Assembly (NCBI GenBank): GCA_000349905.1
Contig: KB722746.1
Span: 51,983-115,982 of the forward strand
Direction: 5' to 3'
Source: Volvariella volvacea V23
Lineage: Eukaryota; Basidiomycota; Agaricomycetes; Agaricales; Pluteaceae
Length of the DNA: 64,000 bases
Shown here: one piece after another, positions 1-12,396 of the stretch
Numbering within the stretch: position 1 is the stretch's first letter
Layout of the letters: the number at the start of each line of letters is the position of its first letter
Translations under genes and position numbers: made by a program
Notes under the pieces: model-generated
The model's database searches: none
Seen by the model: only the letters and a program-made list of their open reading frames with translations
What the model was told of the DNA's origin: nothing

Positions 1-954
1 GAGGTGGCCCGACGGGCAGGAGGGAATGCGCGGTGAGCCACCCATAGGTACGGCTAGGCACCAGCCAGCGACCGACCCGTCTTGCCTCCAAATACACATC
101 CCTCAAGCGTATTCGATGGTAGAAGTAAGAGGATAAGATAGCAAGTACGTATGCCAAGATGCAAGCGTGCCCTGAGTGCCAAGCCCCTCGTCCCGGCGGT
201 ATCTCATCCCAATACAGCGGAAGCTAGTTCTTTGCTCACCTGAACCGAAGCGAAGTAAATTGTATTAAAAAGTTCATTGGTCTGTGCGTCAGGGGTATGG
301 AAATCTTTGGGTGGTGGGCGTCGTGGCTGGCCTATCCATGCCAACGCCAGAGCTTCTCAATGCATTGTAGCACTAATAAGCTCGCGATATTTATAATCTC
401 TGTCATAGGCACTCGACAGTGGCAATAACGACGTAGGAGCCGAGGAAGCCACACTGATCAACACCAAAGCCCAACACATCCTACGAGCAATTGCAGACAA
501 GGTCCCAACACAATAACCATTTACCACATCCTCCTAAAAGGAAACCCAACTGTCGTCAAAGAACTTGTTATGAACATTGAACCAAGAAATTAAAACTAAC
601 CCCCTAAGTCACCCGAAACCAGGTATCTGAAGATGAAGCAAAAAACCCATGAAACACGTAAACCACTACGGTACCCCAATGAAAAGGATGATAAAACCTA
701 AGTTTGAAACGCACGTAGGAAATGCACGAGCGTACGATATGCAAAACACGATGAAAACATCGAGATGACCCAATTTCCACCGGCAAAGCCATAAATGAAA
801 GAAAACATAAAAAAAAGAAACAAAATGTCCACAAATTTTACGATGCTGTGTCAGCGCCCAGGGCCAACCAACCCCACGGCCAGCGCACCGCACCCTCCCA
901 AATCTGCTCAACTCAACGTCGACCCTACCACGCTCACCTCCCACCACAACCACC
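1..954. other. No gene recognised (left edge)
   Basis: Only short, mutually overlapping open frames are present on both strands and none shows a recognisable domain. The stretch lies downstream of the bestrophin gene, whose stop codon is at 955-957 on the minus strand, so its right part is probably that gene's 3' untranslated and flanking sequence. Confidence 0.5.
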
Positions 955-3898
955 TCAAGCCTGCCGTATATCCCTCGTCAGCCTATCCACGTTCCGCCAG
1001 TTCCTGACCAGCGTCGACCGCACGCTCTCTATGCCCGGTTCGAGGTCCTTGTAGTCGGGGTGCTGGTACGGCTCGGTAGCTACGAGTTCTGAAGCGGGAC
1101 GGCGGTCGGTCGGTGCGAATGGCTGGTTCCTGTTGGTGCGATGGAAGGTAGGGAAGGTAAGATACCGTGTAAAGACGGAAGAGGAGGAGAGGAGGAACAT
1201 ACCAGAAGCTAAACACGAACGAATCGGGGTTGGGATCGATGTGCGCCGTAATCTCGTGCAACTCTCTCTGGATCGACAGACAGAAGTAGTCTAGATCCAA
1301 ATCGTTCAAGTCGTAGTTGAACGGGTTTTCACTATCAAGGGCGGGTGGGACACGTCAGCATACAGCCATCTGGGCGTCTGAAGACCGAGACTCACATCTC
1401 CTGTCCAATCTCCAAAAAGCCGACCAACAAAAATGTCGCAAACGCCGTCCCGGGGATCGTCAGATACCCAAACCTTGTGTATATTTGGAACTACAAATCC
1501 CCTCATCAGCACACGCATCCACTTTGCACTCGCCAATAAAGCGAATGAACCGAGCACTCACGGGCAAAAAGAACAGATACAGCCAGACCGACAACCTCAA
1601 ATGCGCCTGATACGCAAACGGCAGCGGCGTATTCCCAATCCTCTCCAACTGACTCATCGTATCCTGCATAATCGTCAAATTATTCGTCATCCCCGTCGCA
1701 ATCGCAGGCGTAATCAACCCAGCCTTCATCAAAACTGCCACAAACCCCCAAAATCAGCATCACCAACAAAACGGCACACACACACACACAAAAACCAAAC
1801 TCACAAGCTGTATAACTCGACAAAAACAAACAAATCTCCAGCGGCACATTACTCTGACACATATCATCCACCTTCTTCTGCCTCCTCCTCTCCCTCTCCA
1901 CCTCATCCACCGGCTTCGCCTTCCTCAGCAAACTCCTCGCTATCCACTTCACAAACCGCACGATCGGAAAATAGTCCCCAATCTTCGTCTCTGGCGGGTC
2001 GCGCGCCGGCCGGAGCGGCCGGTGCGTGTAGAACTGGGGCAGCGCCTGTTCCGGGTCGAATTTCTTTTTGCCCCGGAGGTAGGAGGACGAGAGGGAGAGC
2101 GGCGGCGGCGGGGAGTGGTGGCGCGAGGGGGTGGGGAGGGTGTGCGTGTGGTGGGGGGAGGGGCGGGTCGTGCCTCCTGCGGCGGGGCTGGGGGTCTCGT
2201 GGATGCCGATAGAGGACGAGGCCTGCCGGGAGATGCGCGAGTCTTCGACGAGGGTGTTGTCCCGCCCGTGGGGGCCTGGCGCCGGCGCCGACGAGCTCCG
2301 GATGGGGTGGTGCCGTGCTGCAGTCGTGATCTCTTCCGCTCCCGCAGCTGTCTTCTGCGAGTCTACGGTTGCGTTGGGATTGGGATTGGCGGCCGCGTTC
2401 GCATTGGCATCCGCATCGGCGATAGCCTGCGCAAGCGCCATCGCAGACCGCGTCTGCGCCTGCCCTGTCCCATCCCCGCTCGCCATCTGCTTCTCCAGCG
2501 TCGGCGTCACGCTCCTCGACGTGACGTTCTTTTCTACCGCCTCCTTCTCATCGTATTTGTACACATCGTCCTCCGACGCCTGCCACAGCGGCAGCATGTG
2601 CTCCACCGTCTTGATGGCGTCGCTCGATGTTGCTGCGTACCGCGGGAGAACGCAGATGAGCGGGAAGAGGTCTTCGTAGTATACGCCTGCTTCGCCGCGG
2701 ATGTAGTGCTGTGGAAGGGAGATTGGTTAGGGGGAAGAGGAGAGGGAGGGGAAGAGGGAGCTCACTTTGCATGCTACGGAGAAAGCTTGGACCTGTGTCA
2801 TCATGTCACCCCAGTGTGTTTGTGTGTACGGGTTTCAATGAAAAAGCAAAGAACGTGAACAACACCGGAAATGCAGAGCACTGATGAGAAACAACGAAAC
2901 GCCGTTCGAAGCGTATAAAGGACTCACAAGATTAACCATCGTCTTTTTCTCAATTATACTCTGCAGAGCCGTTTGGCCCGCGCCGTCTTTACTCGGGCGC
3001 TCAGTCGGCACGTGGATCCAGATCTATGGGTAGGGACAAATGTATTAGCGTCCATGTCCCTATACAATTATATTACGGAATTCAAAGAAGGAAGGTGAAG
3101 GTAGTAAATGGTGGTCATTGGTAGTGAAAGGCCAATGAAGTGCGGAGTGATGTGCATGAACGTGTGATGGCGTGCGATAGGTGGGATGGGAACCGCCGAT
3201 AGTGATAGAAATCAAGGATCAGGAAAGGTTAATAAACCTCGTCGGAACCGAAAGCGAAAGGAGACCCCATTTCCGGATCTACTTTCATGGGTCGGCGGAC
3301 GTGTAGATGGGACGACAAAGGACAGCGGAGGAAGGAGGGACTCACCATTTGCGCTAGATTTCTGGATGAGATTGTGATGAGAGTCCACATCTTGCGACCA
3401 TCTTGATACCTACAGAAAAATCAGCTCACATCCGAATGCACGACCAAGAACGCGAAAGCCTACCTCTCATACGCGGAAGACGTCCTGAACGAAATAACCA
3501 GACCCAACACCGTACCCAACACCGTCAACAGTCCTGTGTCGAACACGAGTTCCCGGTCCGTGAACCTGGATACCAAAGTGACCACTGCATGTGATCGATT
3601 AGCACCCAGTGATCACGTTGGAGAGAATAAGCGAATAAATGGCGAAAACACCGGCGTGAGTGTCATGGAGGGCATTGGACGTAGGAGATTGAGTGGGTCT
3701 GCAGGAGACTTGGCAACTCCTCTCACGGGCACGCACGGGACGCGCAGGAAGATGGAAGGAAAGATGAAACGGGAGCAGAGTGCACGTACTAGTCGCCACT
3801 AGAGAGAATAGAATGATTTCAGGCCATATATCGTTTATGACCGTCGCCTTGAACTTTTTGATTGTCCATTTCTGGAAGAGAGGATTGCGAGCGACCAT
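955..3898 (-). CDS. Bestrophin-type (UPF0187/RFP-TM) anion channel
   Basis: Predicted chloride/anion channel of the bestrophin superfamily, an integral membrane protein. I resolve ten exons on the minus strand (3790-3898, 3464-3584, 3346-3409, 2928-3023, 2766-2792, 1805-2708, 1562-1734, 1396-1490, 1203-1331, 955-1129). They sum to 1893 nt, giving 630 residues in one frame. Family hallmarks seen are an N-terminal FQKWTIKKFKATVINDIWPE block, then LVISFRTSSAYERYQDGRKM, the region around RNLAQMIW, a later YLTIPGTAFATF segment and ENPFNYDLNDLDLDYFC near the C-terminus. A long low-complexity Ala/Pro/Ser/His-rich insert of roughly 150 residues lies inside the large exon and is absent from compact bestrophins; it should be cytosolic. 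Exon 5 is a 27-nt micro-exon. The fold assignment is secure; ion selectivity and membrane location are inferred from the family. Confidence 0.93.
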
Positions 3899-6868
3899 CT
3901 CCGAGTCGAGTTATGGTCGGACTGCGGAGGAATTTTGCGGCGTAATGATGTGCCCGGGTGCTAGTGAAGTACACGAAGAAATGAACGCGATTAGGGAAAG
4001 GGAGGTAGCTTGCGCCTTGTTATATACGGGTGAAGAGAGTGAAGGAGGTCGGGAAGAGATGAGTTCACCAGGAAGTTTTGTGGGTTCGGTGGGTCTTGGG
4101 GAGGCTTATATTGCAGGGGGTCTTTGTTATTAAGCGAAAGGGTCGAATTGCAGGGTGGTTCAAACCGCAGGGACGGGTTTTGAGGGCGATCTGTGGGCTG
4201 GTCTGGTGGGCACAAGTGTCGTCAACGGTCGGACGCAGGAGAATAGGCTCTAGTGGGTGCGTCAAGGCAGCTGGTGCAAATGCAAGCTAGCCTCGAGGTC
4301 TGATTGGGAGTTTGAGGTCTGTCGCATTTGGCAAGTGCAATCAAACGGCCAACAAATCCAAGACGGAAACAAAACACACATGGCTGTCGGGGCAGCGGAG
4401 GGAAGAAGCCGTTGGGAATTCTTTTACGCCTCGATTCCCATCTTGCAGCCAAGCCCACGCCTGTGTGCGAGTGCGCGCAAGCTTTTGTCCTGCTCTCGCG
4501 TCCACCCACAAATGAGTGCAATAATTGTGCAGTCGACGCACACCAGCGCGGTGGCTGCTGCGTGTCGGGGGACAGACCTGCACAGCCACCGTCGCGGCAA
4601 TCATGTGGGGTGTGACCGTGTCGTGTCACATATCCGTGGTGACCGATCCACGTCATTCTGCGCCTCACCAGCTCGACGTTGGCCGTGGGTCAGGCTGCGA
4701 TCGCGTTCTTCGCAAAAGTTCGACGCCGCCCGTCGAGCTGACGCTGGGTCTGCACCCGAAGTCGCCGAAGACGCGGCGTCATTTCTTGGACATGTTGATC
4801 ATCAGTGCATCGTGCGCGAGACGGCTCTGACTTGCCTCTTTCATGTCGGGCTCCTCGTGTTGTACGCCTGGTGTCCACGTAATCGCAATTGAGTCCAGCA
4901 GCGCCACGGAAGGCTGATCATGATCCAGGTGAGCTCAATGGCTTCCGTTTCCCCACCGCCCAGACTCATGCATCCCCAGACTGCGTCACCCTGTCGGGTA
5001 CTCTTTGAGTGCCAGTCCAGCGCTTTCATTTGCGCTCTGCGTCGCTATGGCTAGTGCTTCATCGATCATCAAGGCTTTCGATCTCAAAGAATCTTCCTTC
5101 CTTCAGTATCGATTGGACGACTTTACTCCCGAGTCAGTTCGAGTACCCTATCCCTTTTCCACGTGTTGAATAAATAACAGCATCCACCCCTAGTATCAAG
5201 CCCAACCTGCTGGCGCTCGTAATGCCCAGTCATAGGATCTTACCGGGCCCTATGTGGGCCCTGCTATGCTCCACGACGGGCTTCATGTCGACTCACCCTC
5301 AAGTCAACGAACGGATGAGCGCCCGTGATTCACCCACCATTTCCGTATCAACACTGTCTCACGGAACTCTTTATAAACGACAACAGCTTTGCAATGAAAC
5401 TTTGCTGTATCTACAGCCTCTTCCCAGCATTTATGGGACACGATGCCTCTCTAATGTCCAAGTAAACAGCATACCACAATTCGCGCATCGTTCTGGGATG
5501 GACTATACCTCTCGAGTGGGTTTGACATTCACCACGTTCACGTAACATGCAGGGCGTCGGGCAAGATAGCGGTACTTATAGCATTTAGCATTATTCCCAA
5601 TCTAGACGTGAGTTTCATTGGATTCGTGTCGATATCGCGGCTCTGATGGCCAACTCGTTGATCTACTAGCGCCTACGGAGCATCGCGATAGCAAAACCCA
5701 CGAGGTATTGGGAGTTGCATCGTCGTAACGCACTCTATCCTCCCAGCATTCCATGTCTCCCGAACCACGCAAAAGGACGACATCTGCTGGGTAACATGTC
5801 AGTTGCTGTTGTGCTTTATACACTGCAGGTATCCGCCTCTAAATGAAATTCTACACCTTCCTTGGCACCCAACAGCATAATTCCCCATACCTTCCAACGT
5901 TCCACGTGCCCAATTCCAGCACCCGCCATTCTCGCGTCACCACTTTCTCGCGACTGCCGGGTGCAGCGCCATAATGCCCCCGTCGTCTTCTGTACGTGGG
6001 GCAGAACTGCGGTTAAATTCTAGCAGGTGGGGCATGTGGTCGTCCTCGCCTGAGGTCCTTGTCCTATTCTCACCATCCGTTGCGCCATAATTATAATTTT
6101 GCAAATTTTCCGAGTCTTTTTCCCTCCTTGCCGAGGCGCTTTTTGAGTCCGCCGTGCGTCGCGGTGGTGGATTGAAGTTGTCCTTTGTGGCCTTGTGCGA
6201 TCGTCAAGGTCTCTAAAGCTAGTCCAGCTCGTGTGCTTTGACGACCATTACTCGCCTCCATTCGGGATTCCTGCCTTTTGATTTCATGACTTGGAGTACC
6301 ACAAGTTCCTTGCCTACACCCGCGATTATGCCGTAGTTCAGTCGGGAGTCCTCATCAACGCGTCCCGACTATTAGCCGACAAAGAATAAACCTCGTCATA
6401 ACCACTTCCATTGACCCCCATGCAAAGTGCTAAAAACTCCAGACCATCCGCCTCCACGGATCCTAAAAGTCATCACGAAGGGCGTGTAATAAGAGGGGGA
6501 ATCGCATATATATGGTAGCGCGCCCGCTTACTTTTGAATGAAAGTATATTAACGTGCCTTATGGAGCAGGCTTTGATCGGGTTTAAACGCAAAGAAGACC
6601 AGAGAGTACATCATTTAATTGTCTATCTATAGGCAAACAAGCAAGGATGACATGATCGCTCTGGATTAACACTTGCACTCGCCCGGATAATTGTTGATAC
6701 CCTGCCAGCTCATTCGTGCTCTAGCCTGCATTGAAACACGGGTCTCATGATTACTCCCCGGTCAGCATGGGGTATGTAGCGCAGAAGACGCGACGGGTGC
6801 TCATGCGACTGGTCGCAAAAGGGCGTCTGTCGGACGGAATATTTCAGACGGTTATTTCAACCTCTTCC
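3899..6868. other. Intergenic; one weak gene start near 5047
   Basis: This 3 kb stretch between bestrophin and GH44 has no recognisable domain. At 5047 a plausible start (MASASSIIKAFDLKESSF, about 30 codons) sits in good context, but no donor/acceptor pair gives a convincing continuation. It could be the first exon of a degraded gene. The rest holds promoter and untranslated sequence of the two flanking genes. Confidence 0.4.
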
Positions 6869-6875
6869 TATAAAT
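6869..6875 (+). promoter_or_regulatory. TATA box of the GH44 gene
   Basis: TATAAAT lies about 95 bases upstream of the GH44 start codon, followed by a pyrimidine-rich leader. The spacing fits a core promoter element. Confidence 0.5.
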
Positions 6876-6969
6876 TACTCCGTTCTCCACACGAACCCCC
6901 CACTCTGTACTTTTCTCTCCCTTCTGCCAGTAGTGCAGCAGCACCGCACACCTCTCGCTCTACTCCACG

Positions 6970-9900
6970 ATGGGGAAACGATCCAGATTCTCCTTCCTCC
7001 GCTCCCTCTCCCTCCTCGCTCTAACCCTCGCCCCGCTGCTCAACCTCGCCCTCGCGCAGGCGGACGATCTGACGGTGTACACGGACAACAGCCTCGCCTC
7101 TGGATGGGAGAACTGGAGCTGGAACACGCAAGTTGATTTTGGCGCGACGGATATATTTGAGGGGCAGAGCAGCATCTCGGTCACGTCGGACGCGTGGGCT
7201 GCGTTGTCGTTTAAGCTTGGGTCGACGAATTTTGGGGAGTTTGAGGGGTTGAGGTTTGATATTGCGGTAAGTACAAGTACACTAATTACCCATATTTTTC
7301 GTTTGAGAATGCGGTGTTTTGGATTATGATGGGACATTTTTGATTTTTTCCTTATTTTCTGTCGAGGTGTCGAGTTTTGTGTACTAATGCGACTTTTGTG
7401 GTTAGGGCAACCAACCCGAGATACAAATTTACTTTGAATCAACCACCGCGGGCGTTTCGTCCCCTGCAATTCCCCTTACGGCCCTCAGCAGGTCTATCAC
7501 AAGTGATAAATTCACTTCCTTGTTGATCGACTTTAGCAGTCTTCCCGGAACTGGAACGCCCTTGGTAAGCACTGTACTCCTTATCGAGACGTGGTTGACC
7601 AACGTTGAATTTCCTTTTATAGGGTGAAGGAACCTGGGATCGTATCAGCTTCCAAGCTCAAGGAAACGGAGCTAGCGTAAGCCAATCCCTTTCCTACCAT
7701 TTCTCCCTTTCTGATATGCAGTGCAGTACCACCTCGACAACATCGTTGTCGTTCGCGTAAGTCCACCTTTCCACTCGTTCTCCGGACGGATTGTAACACT
7801 TGGTCTGGGCGTAGTCGATCGTTGTCACACCCGAGTTTCTCGGTGCAGAGCCGTTGGCCAACAACCTCATCGCTCTCACAACCGTCGGCGACGTCGATTT
7901 CTCCAAGGTCTCAGTTAGCCTGGGCGGTCAGGTAGGCTTCTGCGCTACAGCAGCTCTGTTCCTCATTCCGCGCTTGGCTTACTGAATCCTTGTTTCGGTA
8001 GAAATTGAGCGTCTCGAGTAGGAACACATATGTCCCCTCCGATACGCCAGCCAAGTCGATTACGTATCTCTCCCTCGGGTCGGCTTTGAAGCCTGGTTCT
8101 TTGGTCATTTCGGACGGTGGGGCGAAGAACTGGACTTACACCCTCCCGAATCCGTCGTACGCCAGGTGCGTATTGGCAGAAATTCCTCGCCTAGGATCGC
8201 TTGCCTGACGATTGAGTGTTATCGTTATGTTCGTATAGCATCGTCACGTCTGTTGCGCGCCCCATCAACCCACACATTTATGGAGTCAACTGGCCCACTA
8301 GTGCTAACTACATCCGCAACTTGGGCGTTACGCTCTCCCGATGGGGAGGGAACGCCGTGACGGCGTATAATCCGTTTGGGCACTATACTAATGCGGGTAA
8401 CGATTGGTACTTTGAAAATCGAGATGCAGAGAATGCAGATGACTGGATTGGGTGGGCTAGTGCTGCTGGATCGGACACCATTATGACTGTTCCTGCGTAA
8501 GTAGTTGGTCTGTTCCATGATGAGGCCCTGACCTGTTGATGCGTGCAACTCGTAGCCTCGATTGGGTTTCGAAGGATAACTATTCCTACTCCTATCCAAG
8601 GACAATCTACCCAGGTTAGAATCCAATGCTGCAATCTTCCCATAGGTGCAGGCACTTACCCTGCTTTGTAGAGCAAGAGAGATTCGACCCGTACAATCCG
8701 GATGCTGGAAACGGCAGGTTCCCTAATGGAACAGCCCTTTCCCCACCAACGGATCCAAGGAACGCATATACCACCTGGAACACCACGGCCGCCAAGACGT
8801 GGCTCTCGAATCTAGCTCATAAGCCCAAGATTGTCAACATCGACAATGAAATTGAGATTGCGCACAGCACACATCAGGATATGCACCCTGAGTAGGTCCT
8901 GCAGAACTGTTTCATGTTTTGAGCACTCACGATGATTTTGGGTAATCCAGACCAGTTAGCTATGATGAGGAGCTATCACGTGTCATTCAATTCGCTACCG
9001 TGGCAAAGGAAGCGATTCCCAACGTCCTCGTTGCAGCGCCCTCCACGTGCTCCTGGTGGTTCTGTAAGTCTAGCTACCAGCCTAATTTTAGCCAGAACTG
9101 ACAGGGCCTTCAGATTGGACTAGTGCCGTTGGCTGGTCAGATACAGCCGCACATGATAATATCGATTTCCTTCCCTGGTTCTTGGCTGAGATGCGCAAGC
9201 ACCATGAAAAGACAGGAAAGAGGTTGTTGGACTATCTCGATATCCACTACTATTTCCAAGCTGATACAAGTGCGAATGATGCTGCTGCCAAGGCACTTCG
9301 CCTCCGTGCTACCCGTGGTTGGTGGGTAAGTGACGATTCTTTTAAGGCTTCGTCTTACCTTCAGACTTACATCAATTCGCTTTTTCCAGGATCCCTCATA
9401 CGACGACGAATCCTGGATCGGCCAAGATCCTCAACACCACCAATGGAACCCGCGATCAGTCAACCTCATTCCCCGCTTCAAGACCCTCATCGACATAAAC
9501 TATCCGGGCACCAAACTCGCCGTCGGCGAGTGGGCTGCTACAGGCGAAACCGATATCACAGGTGGACTCGTCACCGCCGACTCTCTCGGTCTCTTCGGTC
9601 GCTACGGTCTCGACTACGCCACCTACTGGGCGACACCCAACGAACAGGGTCCAGTCGGTCTCGCATACTGGCTCTTCCGCGGTTACGGGACATACTTTGG
9701 TGACCAAAGTGTCCAAGTCAACTTTGCTCAAAGTGATGCGGCGAATACGTATGGTATTTATGCGTCAAAGGGGAAGAATGCGAGCGGGAAGGAGGTTGTG
9801 TCTGTCGTGATTGTGAACAAGGATCCTGCGAAGCCTTTGTCGTTGGATTTGGCAAACTTGCCGACTGGAAAGTATTTCTTAAGACATTTCGGTGGTGCTT

Positions 9901-10065
9901 CTGGGACGGCGAAGTGGCAGGTATGTCTTCTCCCTTTTTTCGTCTTATGATGCTGGAACGTATGAATGCTGATTGTGGCTGTTTTTGTAGACCAATATTA
10001 CGATTTCGTCGAGCACTTATATCGTCGTTCCACCCTATGTTGCTGCATTCTTGCAACAACAGTAA
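6970..10065 (+). CDS. Secreted glycoside hydrolase family 44 (endoglucanase/xyloglucanase type)
   Basis: Predicted secreted beta-1,4-glycanase acting on plant cell-wall glucans. Thirteen exons (6970-7266, 7406-7564, 7623-7676, 7727-7756, 7851-7931, 8002-8165, 8239-8496, 8556-8614, 8672-8891, 8951-9063, 9114-9325, 9390-9920, 9991-10065) sum to 2253 nt, giving 750 residues. A signal peptide covers about residues 1-31 (hydrophobic core LLALTLAPLLNLALA). Residues 32-260 look like beta-sandwich modules related to carbohydrate-binding domains. The GH44 catalytic domain starts near 262 with INPHIYGVNWP and RWGGNAVTAYN. The likely acid/base is the Glu of IVNIDNEIEI (about 426) and the nucleophile the Glu of LAVGEWAATGE (about 596). 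A C-terminal all-beta domain follows. Exon 4 has only 30 nt. Both catalytic glutamates are present. Preferred substrate cannot be read from the sequence. Confidence 0.9.
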
Positions 10066-10625
10066 AGTTTCCAAGGGATATAGAATCTTTTGTAAATTGA
10101 ATGTAGTGCTAGATCATGTTTTATTCGTATCTATATATAGGTCCAAGACTGTCAATCTCAAGTCCTTGAGTCTGCCAGCACATTACTTGAGAGCCTGCTG
10201 GCGGTGCACTTGTCGTGCCCTTCCGTCAACGATCATCACATTCATCGATACCTTCAGCCCCATGCTCGACTAGCAAGCACAGCACAGCATAGTGTGACGA
10301 ATCACAACATCCTAGTGTACGTTTTCAACTTCCAGGTGTTCAGTAGCTTGGGTCCGAATGGAGCTATGCTAAGTTGTGGGGCTTTTAGACTTCGAGCTTC
10401 TTTAAATTCAGTTAATTGACGTAGCCGTCCGCTCATGATCCAGCGGGGTACCTTGCACATGGGGTCGATAGAAGACTCGCATATTCGACGTGTGTTGATG
10501 CAATACGCTTCAGTCATGCGGGCGCCCTGCATTCAATCGTTATAACTTGCCGCGAGTTTGTCTTTGACTTCCTCGTCTCTCCCTTTTTGACAAACCTCCC
10601 ATCTTGTTGTCAGCACAAAGTAATC
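10066..10625. other. Intergenic between GH44 and SDR-1
   Basis: Holds the GH44 3' end and the SDR-1 promoter region. No open frame of interest and no repeat were recognised. Confidence 0.5.
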
Positions 10626-11979
10626 ATGAGCGATGCTGGCCCTAGTAATGCGACTGCTAGCGGTTCAACACGCGTGGCCATTGTCACTGGTGCTGCCAGG
10701 GGAATAGGTCGATCAATTGCTATTAGGCTAGCTCAAGACGGATTGGATGTGGTGATCAACGATCTAAAGTCTTCTGAGCAAGAGGGCTTAAGGGTGCGCA
10801 GGCCATTTCACAATAAATTCGATTTGTGTTGCTGACGAGCACACACGGGCCTTGTTACCAGGTTGTGGAGGAGGTTCAAAAATTTACAAATAATGGGCGA
10901 CGGGTAGTGTTCATGTCGGGAGATGTCTCGGAGTCTGAGGACGTTCAAAAACTCATTCACGATACCGTCGAACAATTGGGGAGCCTGGATGTCGTGCGTT
11001 CCATATCGTGTTAGGTAGTCAAAGTCATGCTCATTAAAACTACTAGATGGTTGCAAATGCTGGAGTCGTGCACGGGGCCCTCCTAGTGGACAGTATGTCC
11101 ATGTCACCTGATTCAGACTCTGTCATAAGGACTAATGCAGCGTATTCGCAGCTTCAGAAGAAGATTTCGACCGCATACAGCATATCAATACTCGAGGAGC
11201 ATTTCTAGCATACAAGTATGCCGCTAGGCAAATGATCAAACAGGGCAGAGGTGGTCGTATCATTGGCGCTTCGTCTATAATGGGAAAACGAGGTAGGACC
11301 ATGTCCAATATCTCTCGATTCTGCGCGCCATCAGTTCTGTTTACGTTTGGATGATTGGCACTATTCTATATTTACCAGGAAGGACCGTTGGTGCCTATGT
11401 AGCCTCAAAGTTTGCCATTCGAGGGCTAACACAGACAGCGGGTAAGGCCAGAGGATCTTGCTTCATAAAATTGTTCATTCACTAACCAGGCATCGATACT
11501 GGGGGTTTTAGCACTTGAGCTAAGACCGTACGGTATAACAGTAAACGCATACGCACCTGGAATTATCAACACATCCATGTGTACGTGAAGTCTGGTCACA
11601 TCGTCCCTAGACTGATATTTGCTTTCGTCGTATCCTGTTCTCTGCTTGCATTATAACGAAACATAATTTCAATAGCCGTCAAGAATGATGAGGGTGCTTC
11701 TCGGGTCATTGAGGTGCGTAAATTATTAGGACTTCAAGTACCGTTATCTGATTCAACTCTGTTCTCACGTACTAATACCACCGCACAGATAATGGGCTTC
11801 ACGCCTGATACTCCGCTAGGGCAACCGGAGGATGTAGCAGAGCTTGTATCCTACTTGGCTAAACCAGAAGCTAGCTTCATAACAGGTGATAATCCACGGC
11901 AATTGGCGCTTCTCAACCCCTGATGCTATATTTGACAGGTCAAACGATTACCGTGGATGGAGGAACATTACTTACTTGA
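10626..11979 (+). CDS. Short-chain dehydrogenase, diacetyl/acetoin reductase-like (copy 1)
   Basis: Classical short-chain dehydrogenase/reductase, likely an NAD(H)-dependent carbonyl reductase of the acetoin/diacetyl (2,3-butanediol) or 3-oxoacyl-ACP reductase type. Nine exons (10626-10793, 10862-10993, 11047-11092, 11152-11292, 11379-11441, 11512-11580, 11676-11713, 11789-11885, 11939-11979) sum to 795 nt, giving 264 residues, normal for the family. Motifs seen are TGAARGIG for cofactor binding, an Asp at the end of the second strand (VVINDL) that favours NAD(H), VANAG, the catalytic serine region IIGASS, and YVASK with the catalytic Tyr and Lys. A C-terminal GQTITVDGG loop is typical of tetrameric members. 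It lacks a signal peptide and should be cytosolic. It is the upstream half of a tandem pair with the next gene. Confidence 0.9.
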
Positions 11980-12396
11980 GCATTCCGACATGATTGTAGA
12001 ATGCGAGTCAGGCTTCTGCCATAGAGCGGCCGGCGGCCATTCTAGTACTGTATGTATACATACAAGCTTGGAACAATCGGGGAATATCATCGTGTTCTCG
12101 AAGCGAGGCATAGCCTACTCCCATAGGAACAAACTTACGTATTTCTCAGCTCTTTTGACTCTGCCATTAACTATGGCAATCCGCCGCCGACCAATCGGAC
12201 TGCTTGGCATGCGCAACAGAAGAGCCCCACAAGGTTTCCAGAGGCCTTCCTTAGCCGTGTCATCACCCTACTTTCAGTGGGGTTAAATAGCGCTCTTCAC
12301 ACTCTGACCAGCTAATCGCTCCCTCCTTTCGATCAGCTCTCTGCTTTCGACCTCTTTCTTGATTCAATCATACCCGACGCCCGCCTTGGTGAAATA
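11980..12396. promoter_or_regulatory. Spacer and promoter region between the tandem SDR genes
   Basis: A 417-nt spacer separates the stop of copy 1 from the start of copy 2. Its last third is pyrimidine-rich and contains a TTAAATAG motif near 12284, about 110 bases before the start codon, which may act as a weak TATA element. Confidence 0.35.

Noticed and set aside
2022..2858. Long plus-strand frames opposite the bestrophin gene
   Set aside because: Arg/Gly-rich antisense of the GC-rich large exon; the minus-strand exon chain is complete and in frame.
5047..5545. Possible small gene starting MASASSIIKAFDLKESSF, and an overlapping frame at 5222-5545
   Set aside because: No donor/acceptor pair extends it, no domain is recognisable, and the second frame has no motif.
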